Source: Gautieria morchelliformis
Taxonomy: Eukaryota; Basidiomycota; Agaricomycetes; Gomphales; Gomphaceae
Assembly: GCA_015179125.1 (NCBI GenBank)
Contig: WHVA01000549.1
Coordinates: 1-64,000 of the forward strand
DNA: 64,000 nucleotides
Direction of reading: 5' to 3'
Shown: positions 36,919-49,706 of the stretch, one piece after another
Numbering within the stretch: the first letter of the stretch is position 1
How the letters are laid out: every line of letters begins with the position of its first letter
Program-made: the position numbers and the translations under genes
The notes under the pieces: model-generated
Databases searched by the model: none
What the model saw: only the letters and a program-made list of their open reading frames with translations
Told to the model about the DNA's origin: nothing

Positions 36919-39900
36919 GTGGTTGCATCTGTCCCCTCTCCAAATTCGCTGAACCTCAAGCTAGAGATCCAGACAACAGACAGTGCTGAAGTCAAAGGAG
37001 TGACTGCGCTACTTGACAGGGGTGCAACTGGGTTGTTTAACAACAGCAGATTTGTCACCGCTGAGAAGTTAACCATGCGATCACTCACGCGCCCTGCCCC
37101 TGTGTACAATGTTGATGGCACTCCCAATGAGGGTGGAGCAATTTGCAATGTTGTTGATGTCATCCTGCGATTCCGCGACCACTCTGAACGTGCTGTCTTC
37201 GCCATTATGAACCTTGGGGAGCACAAGATGATCCTTGGCTATCCATGGCTCTGGGAGCACAACCTGGAGGTTAACTGGCGAAACCAGGAGGTGACACTGA
37301 GTAGACACCCTGCACAATGCCACACCTGCAGAGTGACATTGCGGGAAGAGTGGAGGGAGGAAGCAAGGATACGTGCACGCCGCATGGGCCCCCTGCCTCA
37401 GATGGTGGAAGAGGAAGAGGACGACACAGAAGGAGATGAGCCAGGTGATGTTGAGCCCCTTCTGGAGCCAGGCGACTGCCTGTTTGCAACTGTGTCCATG
37501 GCCAATGTACCTGTACCCATTATCGCAGCCACCACAACCACTTCACAGCAGCTAGCTGAGAAGGCCCTTCACAGTGTACCCCCAGCAGAAAAGGAACTCA
37601 TCCCTCCATACCTCCATGACTTCAAGGATGTCTTGTCTTTGCTAAAGAGTCCTTTGATTCACTTCCTGAACACCGGACATGGGACCACGCAATTCAGCTC
37701 GAGCCAGGAGCCAAGCCATCTGCATGCAAGGTTTACCCACTTGCCCCCAGTGAACAGTCACAGCTGGATGAATTCCTGCAGGAAAACCTGCGCACTGGCC
37801 ACATTCGCCCCTCAAAATCACCTATGGCCAGCCCAGTGTTCTTCATCAAGAAGAAGGATGGGTCGCTGTGACTGGTCCAGGATTATCCCATGCTCAAGGC
37901 CATGACAGTGAAGAACCGCTATCCCCTCCCCATCATTTCTGAGCTCATTGCGCAGCTTTGTGGAGAGAAATACTTCACCAAGATAGATGTGTGATGGGGC
38001 TTTACATAATAATGTGCGGATAAAGAATGGTGCTTTAATAATGTGTGGATAAAGGATGGTGATGAGTGGAAAGCTGCATTCCGCACTAATCGCGGCCTCT
38101 TTGAACCCCTTGTCATGTTCTTTGGACTCACAAACAGCCCTGCGACATTCCAGACCATGATGAATGACATCTTCCAAGACCTCATCATGGAAGGGCATGT
38201 GTGTTGTGTGTGTGTGCCTGGACGACATCCTGATCTTCACCGACACCCTTGAGGAGCATCGCCAACTTCTGTGAATAGTCCTTGAGCGTCTACAGCAGCA
38301 CAAGCTCTATCTTCACCCTGAGAAATGCAAATTTGAGCAAACGAAGATTGAGTACCTTGTGCTCATTGTGTCACATGGCAAGGTGGAAATGGACCCCATC
38401 AAGGTCTGTCATGGACTGGCCAACCCCAGCAAATCGCAAGGAGGTGCAGGCCTTCCTGGGATTTGCCCACTTTTATCGCCGGTTCGTCGAGGGCTTCTCA
38501 CATCATGTGTGACCCCTGTTCGAGCTCACCAAGAAGGATGTACAATGGTCGTGGGGTGATCGTGAACAGCAGGCCTTTGATGGGCTGAAGCTGCGCTTCA
38601 CATCAACGCCGATCCTGCACTTTGCAGATGACAATCAACCATACCAGGTGGAGGCTGACAGTTCAGATGTCACCACTGGTGCAGTCCTGTCCCAGCGATC
38701 TCCAGATGATGACAAATGGCATCCCATTGTGTTTTACTCCAAGAGTCTCACTCCTGTGTCACTCCTGTGGAGCGAAATTATGAGATCCATGACAAGGAGA
38801 TGCTGGTGATTATTCATGCCCTAGAGGAATGTCGACATTTCCTTGAAGGCACTAAGCATTGCATTGAGATCTGGACTGACCACAAGAACCTGGAGTATTT
38901 TTTCACTGCAAAGAAGCTTAATTGCAGGCAGGCTAGATGGTCCCTCTACTTGTCGCGTTTTGATTTCAAGCTTCACCATCGGCCTGGTGTCACGATGGGC
39001 AAGTCAGGCGCACTGTCGTGGCGCTCAGACCATGGGTCAGGATCAGGTGACAAAAGTGATTTGACGCTCCTATGCCCAGAGCTGTTCATTGTTCACGCCC
39101 TGGAGGGGCTCACCCGGGTGGGGGAAGAACGTGGGATTATTTGCGATGTGAAGAAGGCATTTGGGGATGGGTCACTGGAGGACGAGGTTGCAGGGGCGGT
39201 AAAGAAGCTGCAAGAGTCTGGTGGGAAATCACTGGTGTCTGCAGAGTGGGCTGAGATGGATGGGTTGCTCACATTCCAAGGTAAAGTTTAGGTTTCAGAT
39301 GTCCAGGACCTCAGGCGACGAATTGTCGCTCAGCACCATGATTCGCGGGTTGCTGGTCATCCTGGGGGATGGAAGACCCTTGAACTTGTCTCATAAAATT
39401 ACTGGTGGCCCCACATGTCGTGGTATATTGGCGAGTACTCCAAGAACTGCAATTTATGCCTGTGAACAAAGGCACGAAGGCAGCCACCCCTCAGTGGACT
39501 CCATCCACTCCCTGTCCCTGAAGCTTGCTGGGACACGATCAGTGTTGACTTCATTGTGGAACTGCCTGACGCACATGGCTACAATGCTGTGATAAATGTA
39601 GTGGACTCGGTCTCCAAGTGGGCACACTTCATCCCCACCAACACCACGATCACTGCAGCTGGAGCAGCCCGACTTTTCCTACACCATGTCTGGAAGCTGC
39701 ATGACCTCCCGCGAACAGTGGTGTCAGATCTTGGGGTCCAGTTCGTGCGCGAATTCGCTTGCAAGCTTTATCGCCTGCTGGGAATTCACATCGCAGCTTC
39801 CACAGCGTACCACCCACAGACTGATGGACAGATGGAGCGACTCAATCAAGAGCTAGAGCAGTACCTTCGACTCTTTGTCAATGAGCGACAGGATGACTGG

Positions 39901-40440
39901 GATGACCTCTTGCCCATGGCTGAGTTCCAGTACAACAACCACGTGCATGCTTCCACTCGTCAATCGCCCTTCATGCTGGATGCTGGGCGGCACCCATGAA
40001 TGGCCTTTGCACCACATCAACCCCCATCGAACCTTGAGTCTGTCAATGAATTCAAGGAATGCATGGAGGAGTCATTGTCAGAAGCAAAGTTGGCACTGGC
40101 AAAGTCGAAGGAGTACATGGCAACATACTCTAATCGCCGACGGGAGCCAGCACCTACATTTCTGCCGGGCGATAAGGTTTACCTTGATGCAAGTGATATA
40201 CACACCACCCGTCCTTCAAAAAAGCTAGCTCATTGGCGGCTTGGCCCCTACATTGTCGAATGCCAAGTTGGGTCACAAGCCTACCATCTCCGCCTCCTGA
40301 GGTCTCTGAGTTGCCTCCACCCCGTTTTCCCTGTCATTAAGCTCACTCCTACTCCATCCGATCTGATCCCGGGTCGGCGACCATCCCCACTTTTGGCCAG
40401 TACTCCCATATCCAGCCACAGGCCTAGTGCCAATTCTTTA
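36919..40440 (+). pseudogene. Gypsy-D pol (protease, RT, RNase H, integrase)
   Basis: Protease LLDRGATGLFNNSRF (Asp kept, next residue changed) at about 37010. RT starts after a frame change near 37640 ([28 protein letters not shown] near 38130), with a region near 38220 that keeps LDDILIFTD in one frame. RNase H has YEIHDKEMLVIIHALEECRH and WTDHKNLEYFF (38780-38900). Integrase has DTISVDFIVELPDAHGYN (39530s), VVSDLGVQFVREF and HPQTDGQMERLNQEL (D, D, E kept; 39720-39850), and ends with FLPGDKVYLDAS and KLAHWRLGPYIVECQVGS. Stops interrupt at 37869, 37993, 38253, 38511, 39289 and elsewhere. Non-functional. Confidence 0.8.
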
Positions 40441-40740
40441 TGCCGCCTATGGCCCCTAATTCACCGGGTGATCGTCCACAGAACCCAGCAGCTTTCAAGC
40501 ACCTTATCCTTCTAGGCTTCCTCAGATTGTCGGTGCCTCAGGACCCCGATTACAATCAGCCTTCACATGACCCCACTTGCCACTGGCTTCACCTAGTCAT
40601 ACTCCAAATCCATTTCTCGATGTGCACTACGCCCAACATCCTCTTATATCCATCCTACACCACCTCTCAATACTGGGCACACTACCCCCATACAAGCGGA
40701 ATTTCAGGCTCACACGCCTGCTTTGCACATCTCTTCATCT

Positions 40741-41394
40741 TGTTACGACCGTTCATTTCCGACTTCCGACCTTCAGTTCCGCAACACTTTCCACCCCTCC
40801 GATATTTCTGACATCCCGCCCCTTGTTCATTTCCCTTGTTCTTTCGACTCTATTACCCAGACCCACCGGACCCACCTCACCGTTCATCAAGACCATATGT
40901 CCGGCCCTCCTTGTGTCTCGTTGTCAGATATGTTTTCCCAACCCCTTGTCCTTTGCCATTGTTTTACCTTACCCTGAACCCCCCTTGTAGTCCCATTGTT
41001 CCCAATTAGTTAGTTCCCACGCATTGTCTACTCGACTTCCGCTTCCCCTGGAATTTGCTTAGTATTACCCCATTACCTGTTGTCCCAGCTCTTTGTATAA
41101 AAGCCTGTCATGTATGTCTGTTATTCTGCAATCAGATAATCACCTTCGATACTTGATTTCCTTCACTCCATCTCCTGTTCTTAGCACAGTGAGTCTAGCA
41201 AGACCTCCATCTCTCCGCCTTCCGTCTTCCGCCTCAATTCCGCCTCAAGTTCCAACGGGTCTTCAGTTCAGTACATTCCGCCTTCCGACCCATTTCCGAA
41301 ATACCTAGGACGATAGTTCATTGGGGGCGCAACCTAAAAGTTGAAGCTGCTGTCCTTTCCAGTTCCGACTTAGCGGAAATCTTGATACGTAACA
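40741..41394 (+). repeat. Solo LTR-A, inverted relative to the Gypsy-A copies
   Basis: 654 bp from TGTTACGACC to GATACGTAACA, the reverse complement of the other LTR-A copies. Perfect 5-bp duplication CATCT (40736-40740, 41395-41399). A solo LTR left by recombination between two LTRs. Confidence 0.9.
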
Positions 41395-41707
41395 CATCTC
41401 ATTCACATCACTCACATGCCTCTTCGCACTATTCGCAGGCTCTTCACAGTCCTCACCATTCACTACACAGTGACCACACTCAAGTCAATTCCCAACAAGG
41501 TCTTCCTCCCTAGGTGCCTTTAGCGGATCAGGGACATCATGCTGGCCCTGCGCTCAGACAACGCCTTGGCTCCTTTTGGTGGCATGCCTTATTACGATAC
41601 GAATGCTGTGCCATTCGGGGGCACCCCACCTCTATTCGCGGGACAACCTCACCCCTTCGTGGGACAGCCTCCCCTGCATCAACCTCCATCACAGATTCCT
41701 GCCCCAC

Positions 41708-43514
41708 TGTCAAGATTGGTTTTTAGGCGTTAATATCGTGTATTAGTGAACACAGTGAATGCCCGAATAGCTTGTGCGAAGAAGTGTGCTGTTCAGCAAA
41801 TAAGGTGAACCAATAAATCTTCAGAAGGTATGAGGACTGCCCGAATGGGCTCACCCTATCTACAGTTGTAGTGAAGTAGCCCGTGACACTTGACGATGTA
41901 ATGTGCAAGGTCTCATGGAAAGGTTGTTAAGCAGCAACAGTCCTTTCACCGGCGAAGGTGCTCCTTTGGAGCCCTTCGCCGACAGCACTGATAATAGTAC
42001 GAAGGCTAAGGTAACGAAGGTGAAGTACAAAAACTCACCAGTGGTGCTTAAGTCCTCGTCTGGTCGAAGATAGGAATCTACAGGAGAGGGCTCAAGCTGA
42101 TAGTCACAGTGAGGTCAAGTTTTGCACAAGATAGACATATGATAATTGAACTGGGGAATATACATGCAAATGTAGACTACTTATACTGAATGCTCATATG
42201 ATGCTAGCGAATAGGACAGAGGACGTCTTGAGTCAGGGTTGGATAGGGGTGTGCAGTCGAGATACAAATAGATGAAACACATATATAGTAGAATGAAAGA
42301 GGAGTGCGAACATGAAACGATGGGGAGGAAAGAGGGCGAAGGTACCTATGTACGAAAACACGCCTTGAGACCTGCATACATGTTACCCTGCACGGACTCT
42401 TGGTCTGCTGGGCTGATCCCACATGATCTACGGGTAGGACACCCCGCGAATGCATTCCGGCCATAGGAACACCCAAAGGGGGGTGAGTTGAGAAGGTGAT
42501 GGGACCAGTGATGAACCATCAAGCCGGGTAAAGGATGTTGATTGTGTTGATGGCATGCCTACTGGTGAATGGTGCAAGTAGCGAATGGTCATTCAACGAA
42601 TGCGGCAAAGGGCAAATGGAGCAAACATAGAGGAGGCATGGTCAAGGGAAGGGCGAAGCCGAGCGAACATAGAGGAGGAGTGGTGAAAGGGAAAATAGGG
42701 ATAGCTGGGTACAAGAAATAAACGAGTCATGACATCCGGCCATAGGAACACCCAAAGGGGGTTGAGCCAAGAAGGTGATGGGACCAGTGATGAACCATCA
42801 AGCCGGGTAAAGGACGTCATGTTGGGTGCATTTATGCTCCTGCACCAAAATCAAGCCAAATAGATTCCATCATTCATATTTCTTTTGATTTTGACTTGAA
42901 ACCATGCTGACATTCATTTTATGATTTGTCAAATTTTTCTTTGATTTTTCAAAGCTGTATTTCTACTTCTTTTCATGTTCTGTCCAACCGACCCTTTGTG
43001 GGTGGTTGTGGACAGGTTTCCTTTTTGAGGTGCAGCTGTTCACTAACGTGCTACATTCTATGGACGCTTAGCATGGCACACTGTGGCCTCATGGGCGCAA
43101 AAGCGCCGGCTAGTAGTACATGCGCATGAAACACATTTCCCCCCCTCAGTGACAACTAAATTCACTGAGAGAGGCAGGTAAATTAGTCTTGTTTCTTTTC
43201 GATTTGTTGACCTAGAAATCCTGTAGTGAATTAATTTCTAGGTAGTGTATAATATATTTATAGTGACAACTAAATTCACTGAGAGAGTGAATTAATTTCT
43301 GGTCTTCTTTTGAGCACCAAGTCCGAACCTACTGCCTATAATTCCTGTCCTCTACACATCAATCGTCTTTTGATGGCGTGGCTACTGGCAAATGATGTGA
43401 GTAGCGAATAACTGTTTGACAAATTGGGTGAAGAGCGAACAGAGCGAACATAGAAGTGCAGTGATGACAGGGAGAATGGAGTTACTGGGTACAAGAAATA
43501 AACGAGTCATGACA
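41708..43514 (+). repeat. LTR-B with a duplicated 3' end and a nested LTR-D
   Basis: Starts TGTCAAGATTGG (41708) and ends in TGACA at 43514. A first complete end, also TGACA, occurs at 42734, after which about 100 bp of internal LTR-B sequence (CCGGCCATAGGAACACCC) repeats before LTR-D interrupts; the remainder resumes at 43357. Flanks are CCCAC (41703-41707) and CCCCC (43515-43519), a likely duplication with one change. Confidence 0.8.
42830..43356 (+). repeat. Solo LTR-D nested in LTR-B
   Basis: Starts TGTTGGGTGCATTTATG and ends CTCTACA; 527 bp. Flanks CGTCA (42825-42829) and CATCA (43357-43361) differ at one base. It contains one copy of the 112-bp internal repeat that is multiplied in the copy at 53520-54215. 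Confidence 0.8.
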
Positions 43515-44600
43515 CCCCCATGGCAGGCCTGCACCTCTTCCATTCATAGGACAACCTCACCCCTTTGCGGTACAACCTCCCCCACAGCAACATCCGCACA
43601 GATTCCTGCCCTACCTGGTGGGCCTGTACCTTCTCCTACACCACCTTTCGGGCCACCCTTTCCCCATTTTGGAGTACCTCCGATTGGGCCTCCCGGACCT
43701 CCTGGGCCCCCCGCACCTCCTTTCCCACCTCCGCCTCCTGGTGGAGGGCCTTGGCTGCAATCAGGATTCCCCTGGAACCCCTATTATCCCTTTCCTTTTG
43801 CCTACCCTCAGGCTGCCCATGATGGTGATTCCCGATGCTGCGAAACCTGACAAATTCACATGAAAGGAACCTCACCTTCTCCAAACATTCATCGCTAGTT
43901 GTGTCATGGTCTTCGACAACAAGCCGTGAAAGTTCCAACAGGAACGACAGTGAGTCTCCTATGCAGCATCCTACCTCAGTGACATTGCCTTGATCTGGTG
44001 GCAACCCTGTCTCATTCAGGTCCTAGAACCCCCCATTGAGAGTGACTGGCTTACCTTTGTTGACAAGCTTAATCATCTTTTCGGTCAGGCCAACATCATA
44101 CAGGTTTCCAAGCGAGCAATTCGCAAGCTCAAAATGCTCAAAATGCTCACCACACATTGTGTTAATCGCAACATGACCACTTTTGCTGAGTTGTCCTCTT
44201 ACATCAAGTTGAATGATGCCACCCTTTACGATGCTTTGTATAATAGCCTCACCGAGAATATCAAAGACCACATGCTCTCTTATGAACATCCCGAAAGCCT
44301 CAACGATCTCAAGCATCAGGCTCTTCGCATTGACAATTGCTACTGGGAACACCAAGGCGAAAGCAGATTACAACTTCCATTCCTCCCCCTTCCTCTTCCA
44401 AACCATCCTCCACACCTCGTGCTAACGCTCGCTCCAGACCCTCTGCAGTGGCCAAGCCCAGCAAACAGAAAGCCCTTTCTGGTATCCTTGATGCTACTGG
44501 ATGTCTCACTAAAGCTGAGAAAGAGCGATGAAAATCCAAAGACTTTGTCCATGTTGTGGCGAACCCCCCACACATCACAGAAGGGGTGCCATTACCCTTG
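43515..44600 (+). pseudogene. Gypsy-B gag
   Basis: A Pro/Gly-rich linker (FGPPFPHFGVPPIGPPG) precedes the gag domain in another frame: PDAAKPDKFT*KEPHLLQTF, VMVFDNKP, SYLSDIALIWWQP, then NHLFGQANIIQVSKRAIRKL and DALYNSLTENIKDHMLSYEH. Stops at about 43861, 43927 and 43950. The C-terminal frame shifts near 44370. Structural protein; decayed. Confidence 0.7.
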
Positions 44601-44688
44601 AAGGTGACCCCCAGGTCCCCACACTCGAAGAGGTCTCCGAAGATAGTGAAAACTCTCCCATGGAAGACTAGCTCGTGATCCCTCTGTA

Positions 44689-45456
44689 GTGTTAATGATG
44701 GGTCGCTCTATTTCCTTAAACAAAAGTCCTATCTACTCTGTACCATCTATGTATCTGTTCGCTTCTATCAGTTCCTATCCCGATTCATCTTTCATCATCC
44801 ATGTACACCTTCCCGGTCTCTCTAACTCCATTCCTACTCTCATCGACTCTGGTGCCACTTCGAATTTCATTGATAGCTCACTCTCCTCTCGTCTTGGTTT
44901 CGTATGTACATCACTCCGTTCGCCGATCATTCTGCCCCCTTTTTCTGATAGGACACCAGCCACTGCTGGTTTTATTCACGAATACCTAGATACAAGTCTC
45001 TCATTCAGTGACTCCTCTTCACAGGACATTTTGCTACTTGTCACAGAGTTACACCCTTCAGCTATCTTCGACAACATTCCCAAACTCGTCCCCACCATCC
45101 TTGGGTTACATCCCGAACATGGCAAGTGGATCACTCTCTTACATCTTGGTCCTTCCACAAGGTGTCACTTCTTCGCCAACTCCTATTCCAAATCTTTCTG
45201 GTTACAGACAGACATTCGACGTGGATGGCGAACCATTACTTCCCTCAGTAAAGCCTATCGAGAATCACTCCTCTGAGTCCTCCATATCACTTCCCACTAC
45301 TTGTCCCTGCCATCCTTGGGTTACATCCTGAAAACGGCGATTGGACCACTCTCTTACATCTCGGTCCTTCCACCAGGTGTCACTTCTTCACCCACTCCTA
45401 TTCCAAATCTTTCTGGGTACATACAGATGTTCAACGTGGATAGCAAGCCATTACCT
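44689..45456 (+). pseudogene. Gypsy-B protease and duplicated linker
   Basis: Aspartic protease with the intact motif TLIDSGATSNFIDSSLS (44845-44890), then ELHPSAIFDN. From 45095 a unit of about 215 bp starting CCATCCTTGGGTTACATCC occurs twice (45095 and 45310). The same unit makes up the array at 35138-35860. The region stops where LTR-D begins at 45457. Confidence 0.7.
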
Positions 45457-45917
45457 TGTTGGCTGCATTTATGCTCCTGCACCAAAATCAAGCCAAATAG
45501 ATTCCACCATTCATATTTATTTTGGTTTTTGACCTGAAACCATGCTGACATTCATTCTATGATTTGTCAAATTTTTCTTTGATTTTTCGAAGCTGTATTA
45601 TCACTCCTGTTCATCTTCTGTCCAACCGACCCTTTGTGGGTGGTTGTGGACAAGTTTCCTTTTTGAGCTGCAGCTGTTCACTACCGCGCTACGTTCTATG
45701 GGCGCTTACCACAGCACACCATTGCCCCACGGGCACTAAAGAGCCGGCTGGTAGTACATGCGCTTGAGACACATTTCCCCCTCTCTCAGTGACAACTGAA
45801 TTCACTGAGAGTGGCAAGTAAATTAGTCTTATTTCTCTTCAATTTGTTGACCTAGAAATCCTGTAGTGAATTAATTTCTAGGTAGTGTAAAATATAATCA
45901 GTGACAACTAAATTCAC
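45457..45917 (+). repeat. LTR-D, interrupted by Gypsy-A copy 2
   Basis: Starts TGTTGGCTGCATTTATG. It runs to ...AATTCAC at 45917, where Gypsy-A is inserted; the next bases of LTR-D (TTCACTGAGAGAG) resume at 53383, but the copy is lost after about 53395. Confidence 0.8.
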
Positions 45918-47533
45918 TGTTACGTATCGAGATTTCCGCTAAGTCGGAACTGGAAAGGACAGCGGCTTCAAATTATAGGTTGCGCCCCCAATGAACTATC
46001 ATCCTAAGTATTTCGGAAATGAATCGGAAGTCGGAAAGTACTGAACTAAGGGTTGGTCGGAACTTGAGTCGGAACTGAGGCAGAAGACGGAAGGCGGAAG
46101 GCAGAGAGACGAAGGTCTTGCTAGACTCGCTGTGCTAAGAACAGGAGATGGAGCGAAGGAAATCAAGTATCGATGGCGATTATCTGATTGCAGAATAACA
46201 GACATACATGACAGGCTTTTATGCAAAGAGCTGAGACAACAGGTAATGAGATGGTACTAAGCAAATTCCAGGGAGAGCGGAAGTCGGGTAGACATGCGTG
46301 GGAACTAACTAATTGGGAACAATGGGACTACAAGGGGGGTTCAGGGTAAGGTAAAACAATGGCGAAAGAACAAGGGGTCGGAAAACATATCTGGCAACGA
46401 ACTACAAGGGTGACCGGATATCTGATCTTGATGAACAATGAAGCGGGTTGTCAAGATTGGTTTTTAGGCGTTAATATCGTGTATTAGTGAACACAGCGAA
46501 TGCCCGAATAACTTGTGCGAATAAGTATGCCATTCGGCGAATAGGTGAACCAATAAATGTTCACAAGATAAGAGGGCTGCCCGAGCGGAGCTCACCCTAT
46601 CTACAGTCGTAGTGAAATAGCCCGTGGCACTTGACGATGTAATGTACAAGGTGTCACGGAAGGGTTGTCTAAGTAGCGACAATCCCTTCGCCGTCAGCAC
46701 AGAAAATGGTTCGAAGGCTAAGGTAATGACGATGAAGTATGGGAACTCACCAGTGATGCCTAAATCCTCTTCTAGTCGAAGATAGAAATATCCAGGAGAA
46801 GGCTCAAGACGATGATCACAGCGAGGTCAAGTTTGCACAAGATGGATGACGTATGATAATTGAACTGGAGAATATACATGCGAATGTAAACTACTTATAT
46901 CGAATGCTCGTAAGGTATCAGCGAATAGGAAAGAGGCCGTTGTGAGTCAGGGTTGGATAGGGGTGCGCAGTCATGATACTAAGTAGATGGAATAAACATA
47001 CAATAGAGTGAGGGAAGAGTGCAAACATGAAATGACGGAGAGTAAAGGTGGCGAAGGCACTTATGTACAAAACCATGTCTTGGGACCCGCATACATGCTA
47101 CCCTGCATGGACTCTTCATCTACTGGGTTGATCCCGCACGACCTATGGAAGGGATGTCCCACGAACACACTTTGGCCATATGAACACCCAAAGGGGTTGG
47201 ATTAAGAAGATGATGGGGTTAGTGATGAACCATCATGCCGGGTAAATGGTATCGATCGTATTTGATAGCGTGCCTGCTGGCGAAATGCGCGAGCAGCGAA
47301 TAGCGGTTCGGAGAATGGGGCGAACAATGGATAGAGTGGACGTAGAGGAGGAGTGGTCAGAGGGTGAGGAAAACTCTGGCGAAGATGCTAGGGAGTGACG
47401 AGGGGGAACATAGAGGCAGTGGGGTAAGAGAAATAGACAGGTCATGACACGGGTCCGGTGGGTCCAAGTAATAGAGTCGAAAGAACAAGGGAGTAGAACA
47501 AGGGGCGAGATGTCGTAAATATCGGAGGGGTGG
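45918..47533 (-). repeat. LTR-A (3' LTR of Gypsy-A copy 2), interrupted and truncated
   Basis: LTR-A sequence at 45918-46448 and 47450-47533, split by a solo LTR-B. It ends near TCGGAGGGGTGGA, about 50 bp short of its normal CGTAACA end, where an inverted LTR-B fragment begins. Confidence 0.85.
46449..47449 (+). repeat. Solo LTR-B nested in LTR-A
   Basis: 1001 bp from TGTCAAGATTGG to GGTCATGACA. Perfect 5-bp duplication CGGGT (46444-46448 and 47450-47454); removing it restores the uninterrupted LTR-A sequence seen at 53246-53260. Confidence 0.95.
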
Positions 47534-48411
47534 ATGCTCGCACAGTTTGTCAGCAGGCACGCCATCGAATATGATCGATACCATTCACCCGGCATGATGG
47601 TTCATCATTAACCCCATCATCTTCTTAATCCAACCCCATTGGGTGTTCGTATGGCCAAGGTGTGATCGCAGGACGTCTCTTCCATAGGCCGTGCGGGATC
47701 AACCCAGTAAACGAAGAGCCCGTGCAGGGTAGCATGTATGCGGGTCCCAAGACATGGTTTTGTCCATACATGCCTTCGCTCCCTTTATTCTCCGTCGTTT
47801 CATGTTCGCATTCTCCCACCACTCTATTGTATGTTTATTCCATCTACCTAGTATCATGACCACGCACCCCTATCCAACCCTGACTCACAACGGCCTCTTT
47901 CCTATTCGCTGATACCTTACGAGCATTCGATATAAGTAGTTTACATTCACATGTATATTCCCCAGTTCAATTATCATACGTCGTTCATCTTGTGCAGCTT
48001 TGACCTCGCCGTGGTCATCATCTTAAGCCTTCTCTTGGAGATTCCCATCTTCGACTAGCAAAGGACTTAGGCATCACTGGTGAGTTCTCATACTTCATCT
48101 TCGTTACCTTAGCCTTCAAACCATTTTCTGGGCTGTTGGCGAAGGGCTCCAAAGGAGCACCTTCGCCAGTGAAGGGATTGTCGAGACTTAGACCGCCCTT
48201 CCGTGAGACCTTGCACGTTACATCGTCAAGAGTCACGGGCTATTTCGCTATGACTGTAGATAGGGTGAGCCCCGTTTAGGCAAACCCTCTTATCTTGTGA
48301 ACATTCATTGGTTCACCTATTCGCTGAATGGCATACTTATTCGCACAAGTTATTCGGGCATTCGCTGTGTTCACTAATACACGATATTAACGCTTGAAAA
48401 CCAATCTTGAC
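47534..48411 (-). repeat. Inverted LTR-B fragment replacing the Gypsy-A integrase end
   Basis: Ends CCAATCTTGACA at 48411, the reverse complement of the LTR-B start. The other end lacks the last 125 bp or so of LTR-B. One border lies inside integrase and the other inside LTR-A, so the insertion is joined to a large deletion. Confidence 0.85.
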
Positions 48412-49706
48412 AAACTGGAAGTGAAGTGGAGTTTCATGTCGAGAGCCTTGCCAAGTGTGCAGAAAAAGGATGTCACGAATTCTGATCCACGGTCGGAAGT
48501 GACATGGGAAGAGATTCCGTGCTTGGAAAAGACGTGGAGCACAAACAGTTGTGCGAGCTGGGCGGAAGTGATGGTGTCGTAGGTCGGAATAAAGATGGAC
48601 TGCTTTGTGAGGCGGTCAACGATAACTGGAATGGTATCATAGCCAGATGACTTAGGAAGTTTCTCAATGAAATCCATGGATATCGAATTCCACGGTTGTT
48701 CCGGGATCGGAAGTTGCTTCAGGAGGCCGTAGGGTTTATGACGTTGGGGCTTGGTGTGCATACAGGTGGTGCATGACTTGCAATAGTCTTGGACCATCGT
48801 GCGGAGAAGAGGCCAAGTGTAGGTACGTTGGATTATGTCGAGGGTCTTGTTTTGACCTTGGTGTCCTTAGAGTGGGTGATCGTGGCTCTGCTGGAGTACG
48901 CGAAGTCATAGATCGTTGGTATCCGGAACATAAATCCGGGACTTGTACCGGAGAAATCCATCGGAATCGAGGGACCATCCAGGACTGGTTGGGTCATCGA
49001 GGTGGGTTGCGGAGGTGGGGTCAGAACGAAGTGAGGAATGGATGTCGGAATGGAGAGACTCGGTGTCCATAATGATTGAGGCGTGGAGTAGCGGAAACTG
49101 CAATGCTGTGGCATGCAGGGACGATGCCAGCTGCTCAGTGGAGAATATTGGGCGGAAATTGTGTGGATTAACGCTGGCATAGTCGCTACTTCCCTCTTTT
49201 GGGTAGATGTCCCAACGTCTAGTGAGCGTGTCGGGTTTTGCTCCGAGCTTTCCAGGGCGGAAGCGGATCACCATGTTGAACTGTGAGAGATATTCAGACC
49301 AGTGGACTTGACGGCGAGTCAAAATCTTAGTAGTCGCAAAATACTCAAGGTTTTTATGATCCGTTACAACGTCGATTGGATAGGTTGGACCTTCGAGGTA
49401 GTGTCGCCAAATTTTAAAGGCTTCAAAGATCGCAAGTAGTTCCTTATCGTGGACATCGTAGTTGAGTTCCGGGGCGGAAGAGGTGTGGGAATGAAAGGCG
49501 ATCGGATGAATTTCTCCGTCGTCAGGGGAAATGATGGAAAGGATGGCGGCTAGCGCGTAGTCGGAAGCGTCGGTTTCGAGTACAAGTTGGGCATCAGGAA
49601 TCCAGAAACCGAGTATAGGAGCCGTAGTAAAGGCCGATTTGAGAGCTTCAATGCGGAACGGCATTCCGGAGTGAAATTCCATGGGGCACCCTTCCTGGTG
49701 AGACAC
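48387..49706 (-). pseudogene. Gypsy-A copy 2 RNase H and truncated integrase
   Basis: Continues RT after a one-base deletion (GCTTCAATG here, GCTTCAAATG in copy 1 near 30270). RNase H keeps [27 protein letters not shown] and VTDHKNLEYF. The integrase finger has TAA in place of Ser (DHPL*GHQGQ, about 48870). The core keeps MDFIEKL and TSDRGSEF, but stops at LHFTSS, before the catalytic Glu, where LTR-B begins at 48411. Confidence 0.85.

Larger units (their letters stand above)
35960..40440 (+). mobile_element. Gypsy-D, ancient Ty3/Gypsy remnant
   Basis: Plus-strand gag, protease, RT, RNase H, integrase and the post-integrase region, in that order, with at least ten stops or frame changes. No LTRs found. 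The encoded protein differs clearly from Gypsy-A and Gypsy-B, so it is a separate family and the oldest Gypsy layer in the window. Confidence 0.8.
40440..45456 (+). mobile_element. Gypsy-B remnant, split by several insertions
   Basis: Plus-strand gag N-terminal region (40440-40740 and 41395-41707; Ser/His/Pro-rich), Pro-rich gag linker and gag domain (43515-44600), protease (44689-45100) and a duplicated linker to RT (45095-45456). RT onward is missing. Insertions: solo LTR-A at 40741-41394, LTR-B at 41708-43514 which itself holds LTR-D, and LTR-D at the right edge. Confidence 0.75.
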
